Positions 18,406 through 27,188 of a stretch of DNA of 64,000 nt are shown piece after piece. A program made the position numbers and the translations under genes. The stretch comes from Hyphomicrobiales bacterium (lineage in GTDB: Bacteria > Pseudomonadota > Alphaproteobacteria > Rhizobiales > Rhizobiaceae): contig UBYX01000028.1 in NCBI GenBank assembly GCA_900469955.1, positions 1 to 64,000 of the forward strand, read 5' to 3'. The notes beneath the pieces were generated by a model, which was not told the origin of the DNA, did not search any database, and saw only the letters and a list, made by a program, of their open reading frames with translations. Position 1 is the first letter of the stretch, and every line of letters starts with the position of its first letter.

Positions 18406-19281
18406 ATGACCAAAGCCCCGATTTTCATCCAGATCGAGCGCGAGATGAAGGTTCGACGGATCATCAACTCGGTACTGCTGGAATACGGCATCGATCTGCA
18501 TCCCGAGGACGCCGAACTCACTTTACGACCAGAGGTAGTCCTTGAGCATACCGGTCGCCGGAGGCTCTCCAATTCGATTCTCGACAGCATGTTTCCGAAG
18601 GCGCTTAGCCCTTGCGAGCTCTACCACTACACCACTGTCGCCTCGCTCAAGGGTATCGCAGCGACACGACAGTTGCGATTGTATTGGGCACGAAAACGCA
18701 TCGGTGAAGGGGAACTTGATACGTTCGCCATCAGGCACGGGCTCAAGGGCTACCTTGATACTTCGGCGGGGGAACCTTTTTACAAAACACTGTCGGATGA
18801 CCTCTTTTATGTCTCCTTGACCAGACCCGGCGGAGGTGACGAGATCGATCTCTGGAGTGTCTTTGCAGAAGGAGGGCACGGCGTCAGGTTGAAGCTGCGT
18901 GTTCACCCTTCACGGGCCGAACTGCGAGCAATCCAGTACGACGCCCTCCCTGATACAGTGCTGTCGAAGCTCAACAGCGCACTAGCCAGCGAAGGAGAGC
19001 CACCGTTTGTGCCGTGGTCTTTGTCGAAAATCGGCGCCTTTTGTTTACCTTCGACACTTCGTCGGGAAGATGAAGTGAGGCTGCTCATAAAGCGGCACGC
19101 TGGAGGCCGAGACGATGCTTTGACAGACGGTATCAATCAATACTGGCCCCTGCCGATCGGAGAAAGCAATGATTTCTGCCAGATCGACCTCATCGAAATT
19201 CACCCCGGGCCCAATGCCCAGATGCACAACATTCAGAACACCATCGCGGGAACGCCCTTTGAATCCGTTCCCGTCGTGTGA
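18406..19281 (+). CDS. DUF2971-like protein
   Basis: A 291-residue protein whose second third carries CELYHYTTVASLKGIAATRQ, FYVSLTRPGGGDEIDLWSVF and GGHGVRLKL, the Y-H-Y-T, 'S-L-T' and 'W-x-x-x-A/G-x-x-x-x-G-x-x-L' pattern of DUF2971. Such proteins recur in phage-defence islands and the H-Y-T element recalls ADP-ribosyltransferase-like folds, but catalysis is unproven. About 75 N-terminal residues precede the domain. It is probably co-transcribed with the HEPN-like gene upstream. The start ATG at 18406 lacks a clear ribosome site; a TTG at 18376 is the alternative. Confidence 0.6.
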   Translation: MTKAPIFIQIEREMKVRRIINSVLLEYGIDLHPEDAELTLRPEVVLEHTGRRRLSNSILDSMFPKALSPCELYHYTTVASLKGIAATRQLRLYWARKRIGEGELDTFAIRHGLKGYLDTSAGEPFYKTLSDDLFYVSLTRPGGGDEIDLWSVFAEGGHGVRLKLRVHPSRAELRAIQYDALPDTVLSKLNSALASEGEPPFVPWSLSKIGAFCLPSTLRREDEVRLLIKRHAGGRDDALTDGINQYWPLPIGESNDFCQIDLIEIHPGPNAQMHNIQNTIAGTPFESVPVV

Positions 19282-19338
19282 AATCTGGATTGGCAAGATA
19301 TACCGAAGCGCAGCTGCTGACGTGACTGCAGCCACGGC

Positions 19339-20169
19339 TTACGTCCGGCCCTGTTGCAGGCGTCGCAAGAAGGTTCGCGCAGTCACCAGCACAACATGAA
19401 GACGAAACGTGCAGTGGTCTTCGCTCGACAGGCCCGGATGCGAACCGTCGGTATGAAGCATCTTGAACAGACCTTCGATGTAGTTCTTCCCGTCGCTGGA
19501 CCATTCCTTTCGATCCACTGCCAGAAATCCTATAGAACTGTCGGCCAACATCTGCCTTAGGTTTGCGCCATTTTGAAGTGCATTCGCCTTTGCAAGATCG
19601 ATGTGGCGGGCAATATCGTTCAAGAGCCCCTCGAGAAATGTTCGAAGTTGCGCATTGGCGGCCTCCCAGTCGCCGCGAGTATGTGTGTCGATCGCCAGAT
19701 CTAAATGTCTCAAGGGAACGCTAAACTTGAAATGCTTCAGCAATCCACGGACCTCATCATCGGTTGCAGGCAAATCAATCTCATCAGGCAAAGCGGAGCG
19801 CAGCTTTGCGGGCTCCCGCCGCTCGCCCCAAACGACCACATATCCGTCACGCGCGAGCCCTCGCAAGAGGTCTCGCTGACGGACGCTTGATGAATTTTCT
19901 TCGGCAAGGCCGAGTGCTTCTCGAACGAATGCTTCGGCCAGCGAGACCGTTCCATCGAGTGTTTCAATTGTCTCCGACTGACGGTCGAGAATAGTCCGGC
20001 CAAGTCGATCGCACTTCTTTTCAATTCCGAGAACGGTGCCTGCATCAATCTCGGACTCAAGCCCAAGTCGCAGGACGGCCTTGTTAATTTGCGTGTGCGT
20101 TCGGATTGCTTCCGCCAAGAATTCATTTGCGGCCACAATTGTTGGTCTCGTGAATGGTTGCGATTTCAT
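19339..20169 (-). CDS. Hypothetical protein downstream of Hachiman operon
   Basis: A 276-residue protein not assigned to a family. The N-terminal 120 residues are helical; the C-terminal part contains RGDWEAANAQLRTFLEGLLND and GLFKMLHTDGSHPGLSSEDH followed by a helix ending TARTFLRRL. A 'LH-x-x-G-S-H-x-G' segment before a terminal helix resembles the C-terminal region of several uncharacterised abortive-infection-type proteins. It starts 86 bases after hamB on the same strand, so it may be an accessory Hachiman gene. It ends convergent to the DUF2971-like gene. Confidence 0.55.
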   Translation of the reverse strand: MKSQPFTRPTIVAANEFLAEAIRTHTQINKAVLRLGLESEIDAGTVLGIEKKCDRLGRTILDRQSETIETLDGTVSLAEAFVREALGLAEENSSSVRQRDLLRGLARDGYVVVWGERREPAKLRSALPDEIDLPATDDEVRGLLKHFKFSVPLRHLDLAIDTHTRGDWEAANAQLRTFLEGLLNDIARHIDLAKANALQNGANLRQMLADSSIGFLAVDRKEWSSDGKNYIEGLFKMLHTDGSHPGLSSEDHCTFRLHVVLVTARTFLRRLQQGRT

Positions 20170-20255
20170 GGGCGTGCTTAGTCCACTCTCTGTTATTCGA
20201 ATAATCGGCGGCGGCTGTTTTCCGCTATCTTCACAAGCGTTGCCGCAAAGGCGGC

Positions 20256-23200
20256 CTAAGGTAGTTCCCAGCGCGCTTCGCCACGGCCAATCCTCATTAT
20301 TCGGGCGCTCTGGTGGTCCGCTGCATATTCGACGTGCAACAGGCGGGGAGAGAATTGCCGCAGGCGATGTTGAATGCCAATTACGTGCTTGAAATCTGGT
20401 GTCGTCACTGAGACCACTCCGTCAGCCGGGTTGATGCTTATCCGGCCGGGGATCGCGGAGCTGAGAAATGCGGGAACGGCGCCTTGCATATTCCATTCCT
20501 GCGCTGCCCATTTCACTACTGGCCCCGACAAGGCCTCGTTTCGGAACTGTTTCCAGATGGTGCCAGTGTTGGCAGTCGGCCAGTCTGGCTGGTCGCTAAG
20601 CGCTGCGATCTGATTTGAACCTAACCACTGGTTCATTTCCCCACGCGTCACGAAAGTGGGTTGGGTCTCACGGATAGCGGTCATAGCTGCGATCCGCGAC
20701 GGCAGTCCTGCTCGAACAAGTATCGCCATCATTGTCTGCGGAACGCCCGCCTCAATAGTTGCCGCGGCACTGCCCTCAATAGTGTCGGTTTCACCGCCTT
20801 CGGCGCGTCGACGCATGCGAACGGCTTCGATCGCCCAGACGAGCCGGTAAACAAATGCATCCTCGACAACTCGCATGTTTTCGAGCCCAAGAGCGACGAC
20901 GTCGGTACCAGCGAGCCAAGCGCCAAGCAGGTCGCGCCAGTTGCCAGGCAGCTCGACATCCGGAACGAATGGCCGGATCACGAACAGGCGTTCGGCCATG
21001 CCAACGAGCGACGCGCTGAGAATAGGGAGGTTTCCTGCCAAAGCGGCGGCGTCGGCTTGATCCAGCAAAGCGGTGAGATCCACCGCTATCGCGTCGATAG
21101 CCAAGCCAGCTTCGAGCCCGACACCCATGGCAAAAGTCGCGCGACGCTGGTTTACTGTAGACTTGTTCCAGATCAGGCTTGCGCGCGCCCAAAGAACCCA
21201 GAGCTGGTTTGATCGGGCCTGGGGGCCCAGGCGACCGATCTGGCGTGCCCAGAGCGAGCCAGTCAACGCCTCGTCAAGAAGACGCGGCAGTTCCGCGCTG
21301 TCGGTGTCGAGAGCCTCGATCAAACCAAATACGGTTGCGTCCAACCGCTCGATCAAGCTTTCGATTGAGTCCGTATCCTCCGCCTGATCTTGCGGAAACC
21401 ATGCTTCCTGCGCGTTGGCGAGATACTCAATGGCGTCGGCCCGAAGGAAGACATTTGTCCGTGCGAGACGCGCTATGACTTCGGAGATGATTGAAATGAT
21501 ACCGCTCGTCAATGAACGGGCCTTTGACGATCCGACAAGCTCCCGCCAGGCTCGGGCCCGCCAGTTTTCAGGCTGGTACATGACGTGAAGCACAAGGCCC
21601 TCCAGGTCGACAAAGGCGCGGCCGGCCCTACCCGCCACGTTGGCGAACTCTTCACCGGACAGCGGCACGCCCGCCCGATAGAGTGTGGGAATGAGAAGCA
21701 CGGCGGCATTCAGATTGAGCCCCTGCGCAAGAGTAGGCGAGGCGACGGTTACGCGGAGAATCCCGGCGGCAAGCAATGCCTCGACCTCTCGGAGAAAGGG
21801 GCCCGGCAAACGGCCGTGGTGTATAGCGACGCCAATGGGCAGGCATTGCACCGCGGGATGGTTAGGACCCAACCATTCGCGACCGACGGCCAGCGCGCGT
21901 TCCACCTGCGCAACGTCATCGAGCAACGACGCCAGATATCCGCGCCTGTGAAGATCGACAACAGTTTCCGCGTAGCCTTCAACATGGTCGCGTTGCGTGC
22001 AGAAAATCAGCGCCCGCTTCCCCTGAGCCGAAAACCTCCACGCGGCCGCAAGCGTCAGCTCCTTGTTGTTTCTGGGAAAGGGAGTTCGTCGAGGACGGAT
22101 AGCCGGCTCCTCGGGAATGAAGTGCGTGATGTAGGGGCCGCCCACTTCGAGATCGAAGCCTAGCCGGCCGGAATTACCCTGCCACGTGAGTGTTCCAAAA
22201 CGCTGGCGGGTCGGGCGCCAACCGAGCTGTATGGGAGGACCGGGTACATCGCTGCGTATCCATGCGGTGAGATCATTGAGCTGGTCGCCCTCGGGGAGTA
22301 TCGCAGAGAGGCACACGATACGGCGGGCTGCATTGTCCGGACGGCGGAGCAGTCGTTGCACCAAGCTTTCGTAACGTATCTCGCGTTCGCTCGGTCCAAT
22401 GAGATGGCCCTCATCGAGGACGACCAGCCCAACGTCAGCGATGATGGTGGGATCGTTACGAAGCGCGAAGTCCAGTTTCTCCGGCGTGGCTATTACAATA
22501 TCCTGCGACCGAAGGGCGTCCTCATCGCCGATCGCCACACCGCTGGCGCCATAGAGCGAGGAAACCGTGAACCCGAGGCTTGCAAATGTCTTCCGAAAGG
22601 AGCGCTCCGTCTGCGCAGAAAGAGCTCGCAGTGGTGTTACAATCAGAACGCGTTGACCCGATGCGAGCGCCATTAACGCGGCGATCTCGGCAATTCGCGT
22701 CTTTCCGGCGCTCGTCGGCAGAGCAACGACAAGATCATCAGTGAGATCTATCGCGCGGCGCACCGCCTCCAGTTGCGACGGCCAAAGTTCTACCTCCGCA
22801 ACACGTCTGGAATAGAGTTCTCCGAGAAAGAGTCTCCGCAAGGCCCCATATCCTTCGGCACCCGCCGGCCCCTCGACGGGAAGGATTTGATGCAGGCTGC
22901 TGGCCCACAGGTCATCGATCAGGTTCAGGGCGATCCGTGCAGTCCACCACAGGCTCACCGCATTTGCGTGCTTGGCCAAGGAAATTGCTCTGCGCAACAA
23001 CGATCTTGCCTCATCGACGAGGGCTGCGACTCCTGTCTGAAGCGCGAATTCGAAAAAGGCGAGCGAACGGAAGATCGTCGTCGTGACTACGAGCCTCACC
23101 ACATCGTCCGGGTCAAGCTCACCCTCCGCTGCAGACCGCGTGATGCTGTCGTCGCCATGGGCCGGATCGAGAAGCCAGTTCCTTGCTTGCGCGCCCAGCC

Positions 23201-23657
23201 CGTCGAGATCTCGCAGGATGAGGAACGCCAGTGCTTCCTCAGGCGGCGCGAAGTTCGGCCGGTCAGATCGCTGTGAAATTAGCGAGAAGGCCAATGCGGA
23301 ATAACTAGCAAGGTGATACGACGCAGCGCCCGCTACTCGATAAAAACCTCGATTGACGTCATCTGGCGCGCCATTTTGAACCAGCGCCTCAAATGCATTG
23401 CCGGCCCGTGCAAAGCCTCTCCGCCAAACCTCTGGCTCGCCCTGCGACTCGCGAAGAGCCATGGATGCGCGCAACAGCGACAAGGCGTATTCTGCGAGAT
23501 CCGTGTCGATCGTGTTGCCGAATGCAGGCGCGTCGTCTGGAAGAACGCCGTCCTGACGAACGATAGAACGCGCCTCACCACGAGCCTGCAGCCGGCCTCT
23601 GGCTCCGTCTGCAGCGACCTGGGTCAGGAAGGTTGTTAGCTCCTCAATCGTTTCCAA
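20256..23657 (-). CDS. hamB: Hachiman defence helicase HamB
   Basis: A 1133-residue superfamily 2 helicase of the anti-phage system Hachiman. Motif positions: LWPSQLEAVRRAI (Q-like region, about 291-303), LPTSAGKT (Walker A, 313-320), VTPLRALSAQ (Ia), LDEGH (motif II, residues 414-418), CLSAIL (III) and NVAGRAGRAF (VI, about 690). The long helical N-terminus (1-280) and C-terminus are as expected for HamB. Its start overlaps the last bases of hamA by 14 bases. In Hachiman, HamB is thought to sense damaged or foreign DNA and release the HamA nuclease. Confidence 0.88.
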   Translation of the reverse strand: METIEELTTFLTQVAADGARGRLQARGEARSIVRQDGVLPDDAPAFGNTIDTDLAEYALSLLRASMALRESQGEPEVWRRGFARAGNAFEALVQNGAPDDVNRGFYRVAGAASYHLASYSALAFSLISQRSDRPNFAPPEEALAFLILRDLDGLGAQARNWLLDPAHGDDSITRSAAEGELDPDDVVRLVVTTTIFRSLAFFEFALQTGVAALVDEARSLLRRAISLAKHANAVSLWWTARIALNLIDDLWASSLHQILPVEGPAGAEGYGALRRLFLGELYSRRVAEVELWPSQLEAVRRAIDLTDDLVVALPTSAGKTRIAEIAALMALASGQRVLIVTPLRALSAQTERSFRKTFASLGFTVSSLYGASGVAIGDEDALRSQDIVIATPEKLDFALRNDPTIIADVGLVVLDEGHLIGPSEREIRYESLVQRLLRRPDNAARRIVCLSAILPEGDQLNDLTAWIRSDVPGPPIQLGWRPTRQRFGTLTWQGNSGRLGFDLEVGGPYITHFIPEEPAIRPRRTPFPRNNKELTLAAAWRFSAQGKRALIFCTQRDHVEGYAETVVDLHRRGYLASLLDDVAQVERALAVGREWLGPNHPAVQCLPIGVAIHHGRLPGPFLREVEALLAAGILRVTVASPTLAQGLNLNAAVLLIPTLYRAGVPLSGEEFANVAGRAGRAFVDLEGLVLHVMYQPENWRARAWRELVGSSKARSLTSGIISIISEVIARLARTNVFLRADAIEYLANAQEAWFPQDQAEDTDSIESLIERLDATVFGLIEALDTDSAELPRLLDEALTGSLWARQIGRLGPQARSNQLWVLWARASLIWNKSTVNQRRATFAMGVGLEAGLAIDAIAVDLTALLDQADAAALAGNLPILSASLVGMAERLFVIRPFVPDVELPGNWRDLLGAWLAGTDVVALGLENMRVVEDAFVYRLVWAIEAVRMRRRAEGGETDTIEGSAAATIEAGVPQTMMAILVRAGLPSRIAAMTAIRETQPTFVTRGEMNQWLGSNQIAALSDQPDWPTANTGTIWKQFRNEALSGPVVKWAAQEWNMQGAVPAFLSSAIPGRISINPADGVVSVTTPDFKHVIGIQHRLRQFSPRLLHVEYAADHQSARIMRIGRGEARWELP

Positions 23658-24420
23658 GGGCTAGCGCTCCTTCGTACGAAAGCCTTATGAACTCCTGGTG
23701 ATCAACGATGCGAAGATGAATGACCGTGTGCGTCCGCTCGGGACCGGCGGCCTGAAGATCATCGATGAGCGCCTGGGGTGCTGCATTTCCTGACATCGTA
23801 AAAAGGGCGTGGTCGATGCGTGTGGCCGGCACTGCACGATTGGCCACTTCATTGCGTATCGCACGTCCGACCGTCGCGCCCTCATCTTCGCGTTCCATCA
23901 ATCGGTCGGCGATGAAAAGCAGGGAAGTCGCAGTCGGACGGCCGTTGTCGCGGGAGAGGGCCGTTCGGGCTTCGGATATTGTCGCGCCCGCCAGTTGGGC
24001 TCGGCTCTTGGCCTCCCCCTTCAGCAGGAAGAGATCGCCGGCGGCGTCTATACGCACGCCGATAAAGTCGTCGCCTCGTAAGGCCATCTCGCGTCCGTCT
24101 TTGTAGCGAAGTCGCCGAACTGGAACGGAAAAGCCGAGTTGCTCCTCAACAAGTTCCGTTGCAAAGATTTCGCCGAGTTCTCCTGATCGTGCACGTGATG
24201 TTCGGGGAAGGCGCTCAGCCAATAGGGCGGCAGCGCCAGGAAAGCCCAGCTCACGGATGTCATCGGCAATGCGCGCCATATCGTCGTAGTGAGAGCGAAG
24301 GAGATCTGGAAGCCGATCGGCGATTGCCGCCCGGCCACCGTCGAGTTCTGTCAGGCGCCGAAGATGCTTTCGGCCATCCTGTTGATGATCACTGTCGCAC
24401 CAATCATTGAATAGCGGCAT
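23644..24420 (-). CDS. hamA: Hachiman defence nuclease HamA (DUF1837)
   Basis: A 258-residue DUF1837 protein, the effector nuclease of Hachiman. A PD-(D/E)xK-like set of residues is visible: E84 in SGELGEIFATELVEE, D117/D118 in LRGDDFIGVR, and E136-x-K138 in LLKGEAKSR. The start ATG at 24420 is preceded by GGGGGGAG, a strong ribosome site; a longer start at 24468 lacks one. It overlaps hamB, as in other Hachiman loci. The reverse transcriptase gene ends 110 bases upstream in the same direction. Confidence 0.88.
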   Translation of the reverse strand: MPLFNDWCDSDHQQDGRKHLRRLTELDGGRAAIADRLPDLLRSHYDDMARIADDIRELGFPGAAALLAERLPRTSRARSGELGEIFATELVEEQLGFSVPVRRLRYKDGREMALRGDDFIGVRIDAAGDLFLLKGEAKSRAQLAGATISEARTALSRDNGRPTATSLLFIADRLMEREDEGATVGRAIRNEVANRAVPATRIDHALFTMSGNAAPQALIDDLQAAGPERTHTVIHLRIVDHQEFIRLSYEGALALGND

Positions 24421-24530
24421 GCTCCCCCCTTGCCGTCGCAACTCGTCTGGTCGCGTTCGGTCATCCATGCCATCGCCTCGACCTACTCAACCAGTCCGAG
24501 TATGCAGGCTTACTCGCCTTTTGTGTTAAA

Positions 24531-25757
24531 TTACAACAGCCAATTCACTTTGCTGAGAGTATCAGCAATTTTTGAAGCGAAATCGGGCTCGATCCGCCTA
24601 GCGTGTTCAACCTTGCCATAGATATGCCGGCGCATGCTCAACACGGAGCGGAACCCTAACGCTTTTGCGTGATCGGCCGGCTCTATACCAAGCCTTCCTA
24701 ATATATGAGCGTGGAGACGAAGCTTGTTTCGATACTCTCGAGTGAGGCGCGGCTCAGGGCCATTGACGACCAGTCCGAGCACAATCTTGAGAGCTCCTGG
24801 CGGCCGCACGCATGCCTTCCCGGTGTGTGGGAGAAGTCTTGCCCTTGCAAAGGCTGCATAGACTTTCCCAATGACTTGGCTCGCTTCATCTCTGCTGAAG
24901 TCTTTTCGCTTGGTTGAGAGCGCGATGTCATCTGCGTATCGGGTGTAGATGAGGCCGTGCTCCTCTGCGATTGCCAGAATCTCCGTATCCAACTCAGTTA
25001 CTGCGAGATTGGCCAACAGTGGACTTGTTGGCGCGCCCTGTGGGAGAACGCGACGTGAAACAATCAGAGGTGCGTCCCGACGAAGTCGCCTTGGTGTCGA
25101 CTGGTCGATGAACGCCGCGTCTTCATATGGGCCTCGCCCGAAATTCGCAAAGCGAGTTGTGGGCGACAGAGACCGATCTTCAGGACCAATAACCTTTGTG
25201 CAGAGCCGTGCCAGTTCGAATGACAGCAACCGTGGATAACCCAGCCTGACAAAGACCTTGAACACCTGCTCCTCGGTGATTGACTCGAAAAAGTTCTGCA
25301 CGTCGAGCTTGATGAGCCACCTGCATCCACAGTGCAGCTTTGCGGCACGCTTGATGTCAGCGTCCTTGTGAAATGCCACGCTCGCTTCGTGACCTTCCGC
25401 CGTATGCAGGATACGGTGGAGGATCCATCTTTGAACAAGCATGAGCATTGGGGCCGGAATCGAGATCCGCCGCATTGGGCGGCTTGCCGCCCTCTTGTTT
25501 TTTTTCTGGCCTGACGTCGATTTCTTTATGAAAAACTCACGATAGGAGCCAGTGCCGGGATCGCTCACACACATTCTTAGAAAATTGTAGTGGACCCCCG
25601 TCAGATGCGCCAAATGCGCTAGGGTGAATACTACGCCTCGATTGGGGCTCTGTTTCCTTATGCGTTGGTGCACAAGAACCGCGTTGTCCAGGACTTTGGA
25701 CTCAATATTGAGTGAAATGCCAACGGACCGGAAGTGTTGCGAGGTCAAATAATTCAT
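24531..25757 (-). CDS. Retron-type reverse transcriptase
   Basis: A 408-residue compact reverse transcriptase. Visible motifs: LIKLDVQNFFESI (first catalytic aspartate, D152), LPQGAPTSPLLANL (239-252), YTRYADDIAL (catalytic Y-A-D-D, 274-277) and KIVLGLVVNG (324-333). The last corresponds to the retron V-T-G-L-x-V-N element with T changed to L; ADIKRAAKLH near 133-142 corresponds to the retron N-A-x-x-H element with N changed. There is no maturase or endonuclease domain, so it is not a group II intron protein. A structured 180-base gap and a phosphoribosyltransferase-like gene lie immediately upstream, supporting a retron. Confidence 0.82.
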   Translation of the reverse strand: MNYLTSQHFRSVGISLNIESKVLDNAVLVHQRIRKQSPNRGVVFTLAHLAHLTGVHYNFLRMCVSDPGTGSYREFFIKKSTSGQKKNKRAASRPMRRISIPAPMLMLVQRWILHRILHTAEGHEASVAFHKDADIKRAAKLHCGCRWLIKLDVQNFFESITEEQVFKVFVRLGYPRLLSFELARLCTKVIGPEDRSLSPTTRFANFGRGPYEDAAFIDQSTPRRLRRDAPLIVSRRVLPQGAPTSPLLANLAVTELDTEILAIAEEHGLIYTRYADDIALSTKRKDFSRDEASQVIGKVYAAFARARLLPHTGKACVRPPGALKIVLGLVVNGPEPRLTREYRNKLRLHAHILGRLGIEPADHAKALGFRSVLSMRRHIYGKVEHARRIEPDFASKIADTLSKVNWLL

Positions 25758-25759
25758 CG

Positions 25760-25939
25760 ACTTTGGCCGATCAGTGCGTTTGCGTGAGCGTTTCGCCGTA
25801 AGGCGTTCGCCACGAGCTAGAAACGCTCACACAGCCGCTAGGCTTTGCAGTGGCTCGTCCGGCGGGTTTCGGCAATCCTAACCCAACAGGCCATAGGCCC
25901 GTCACCGATCTCGTGAGCACGAGCGTCTCGTTCAAACTA
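25760..25939 (-). ncRNA. Candidate retron msr-msd non-coding RNA
   Basis: The gap between the effector and reverse transcriptase genes folds into consecutive stems: CTCGTG/CACGAG (25910-25923), GGCC/GGCC (25889-25899), GGGTT/AACCC (25864-25884), AGCC/GGCT (25833-25844), and a long hairpin with 14-bp arms including one G-U pair (25781-25833: TGCGTGAGCGTTTC with GAAACGCTCACACA) around a 25-base loop. Several small stems followed by one long stem directly before the reverse transcriptase start is the arrangement of retron msr and msd. A clear a1/a2 end pairing was not identified. Confidence 0.6.
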
Positions 25940-27175
25940 TTAACCTCGCAACGATGTTGGGAAATACACGGAAATTCTATCTTCAGGAAGAGGAGACCGC
26001 AATCTTATTGACTGCCGTGCCGACTTCAACTCAATCAAGCCCGACTCCGTGATCGCCCCCTCAGAATCAATCCAACCAATCCGCTGAAAAACGTCGAGAA
26101 GGTTTTGCGCGACGACAACGCCAAGACCCGTCCGGACCGAAATTTTGGAAACCCCACGAAGGCCTCTGGCCATTGCAGATAAAACCAAAAGCGCTTGCGA
26201 CGCCTCATCGTCGAAATGTGAAAGCAATTCCGGATCCGCGAGCGTAGGTTGACCCAGCGCCGCAAGTCTATCGGCAAACACTATTCCATCATTCACGTGA
26301 AAAAGTGCATCGAAGTCCACTGCGGATCGGTTTGGAAACAACGCCGGCCGACCGCCCTTGCCCGCCCAGAAAATAGGGGGGGTAGTGTTAGGGCAACCGT
26401 GACCGAAAGCGATAAGTGTTCCGGTCCCCTCGTAGCCGAGAGGACCAATGCTCGGATGCCCCTGCAATGGATTGTAGAATTTGCAAACACGCTCCACATG
26501 AAGCAAAGTCACCCGGTGGAACATATCGGAAATGGTTGGAGCCAACTCCTTAAAGTGCAGGTGTGGTTTTAACCGGTGGGTTTTGACAGCTTTCGCGCCG
26601 ACTATTGTCGAAGCATAGGCAACCACGTGAATTTGGATCCTGCTCTTGCTATGCGACTGCCAACTACGGAAGGTTTCTGTTTTCCAAAGCGCATCCAGAA
26701 TCCTATTCATCCTCGCGCCAGAACCGATCAGATCGGTAATTATCGCTATCCTATGAATTGCGGGACGCGTTTTCTTTGGCCTTAACCGGTCGGGTCCGGG
26801 CGTCAGTAGAAACGACTTTGGCTCTCGCCGCGCAAGTTCTGTGAGCAGCTGCGCCACGATTCCCTCACTTCCGACATGAGAGGACCCGCGCGTGGGCTCA
26901 ACGAGCTTCGGCCCACTTTGACCAACAGAGCGCATCGCCGCACCAGGTGCCAGATTTGGGAAGAACCGTTGCCCCCTAGGAAACTCCCTTTCTGTATAGA
27001 GGGCTAGAGGGGTCGCCCTCGTTCCTAATTTCTGCAATGCCGTAGAGATCCAACTGCGAAAATTGCTCGTCGATACCACTTTGAAATTGTCTAGTAGGTC
27101 GCGCGCGATCAGATCATCTCCTCGTTTGAAGTAGGACAACCACTCCGCGGCGAGCTCACTTTCGGAAAGCTTCAT
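25940..27175 (-). CDS. Retron effector-like protein: phosphoribosyltransferase-like domain plus winged helix
   Basis: A 411-residue protein. Residues 143-155 (IAIITDLIGSGAR) match the PRPP-binding loop of type I phosphoribosyltransferases, with a conserved SSHVGSEG upstream (98-105). The C-terminal part (VRTGLGVVVAQNLLDVFQRI, then GWIDSEGAITESGLIEL) reads as a winged helix. PRTase-like effectors are described in one retron class (type III in the published classification, from recall). It starts 13 bases after the HEPN-like gene and is followed by the candidate ncRNA and reverse transcriptase. Whether it is catalytic or a nucleotide sensor cannot be told. Confidence 0.7.
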   Translation of the reverse strand: MKLSESELAAEWLSYFKRGDDLIARDLLDNFKVVSTSNFRSWISTALQKLGTRATPLALYTEREFPRGQRFFPNLAPGAAMRSVGQSGPKLVEPTRGSSHVGSEGIVAQLLTELARREPKSFLLTPGPDRLRPKKTRPAIHRIAIITDLIGSGARMNRILDALWKTETFRSWQSHSKSRIQIHVVAYASTIVGAKAVKTHRLKPHLHFKELAPTISDMFHRVTLLHVERVCKFYNPLQGHPSIGPLGYEGTGTLIAFGHGCPNTTPPIFWAGKGGRPALFPNRSAVDFDALFHVNDGIVFADRLAALGQPTLADPELLSHFDDEASQALLVLSAMARGLRGVSKISVRTGLGVVVAQNLLDVFQRIGWIDSEGAITESGLIELKSARQSIRLRSPLPEDRISVYFPTSLRG

Positions 27176-27188
27176 TTGGGATCCCTAC

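Noticed and set aside
24531-25757. Group II intron reverse transcriptase
   Set aside because: No maturase (X) or endonuclease domain, no intron-like RNA flanking it, and an effector gene and structured gap directly upstream.
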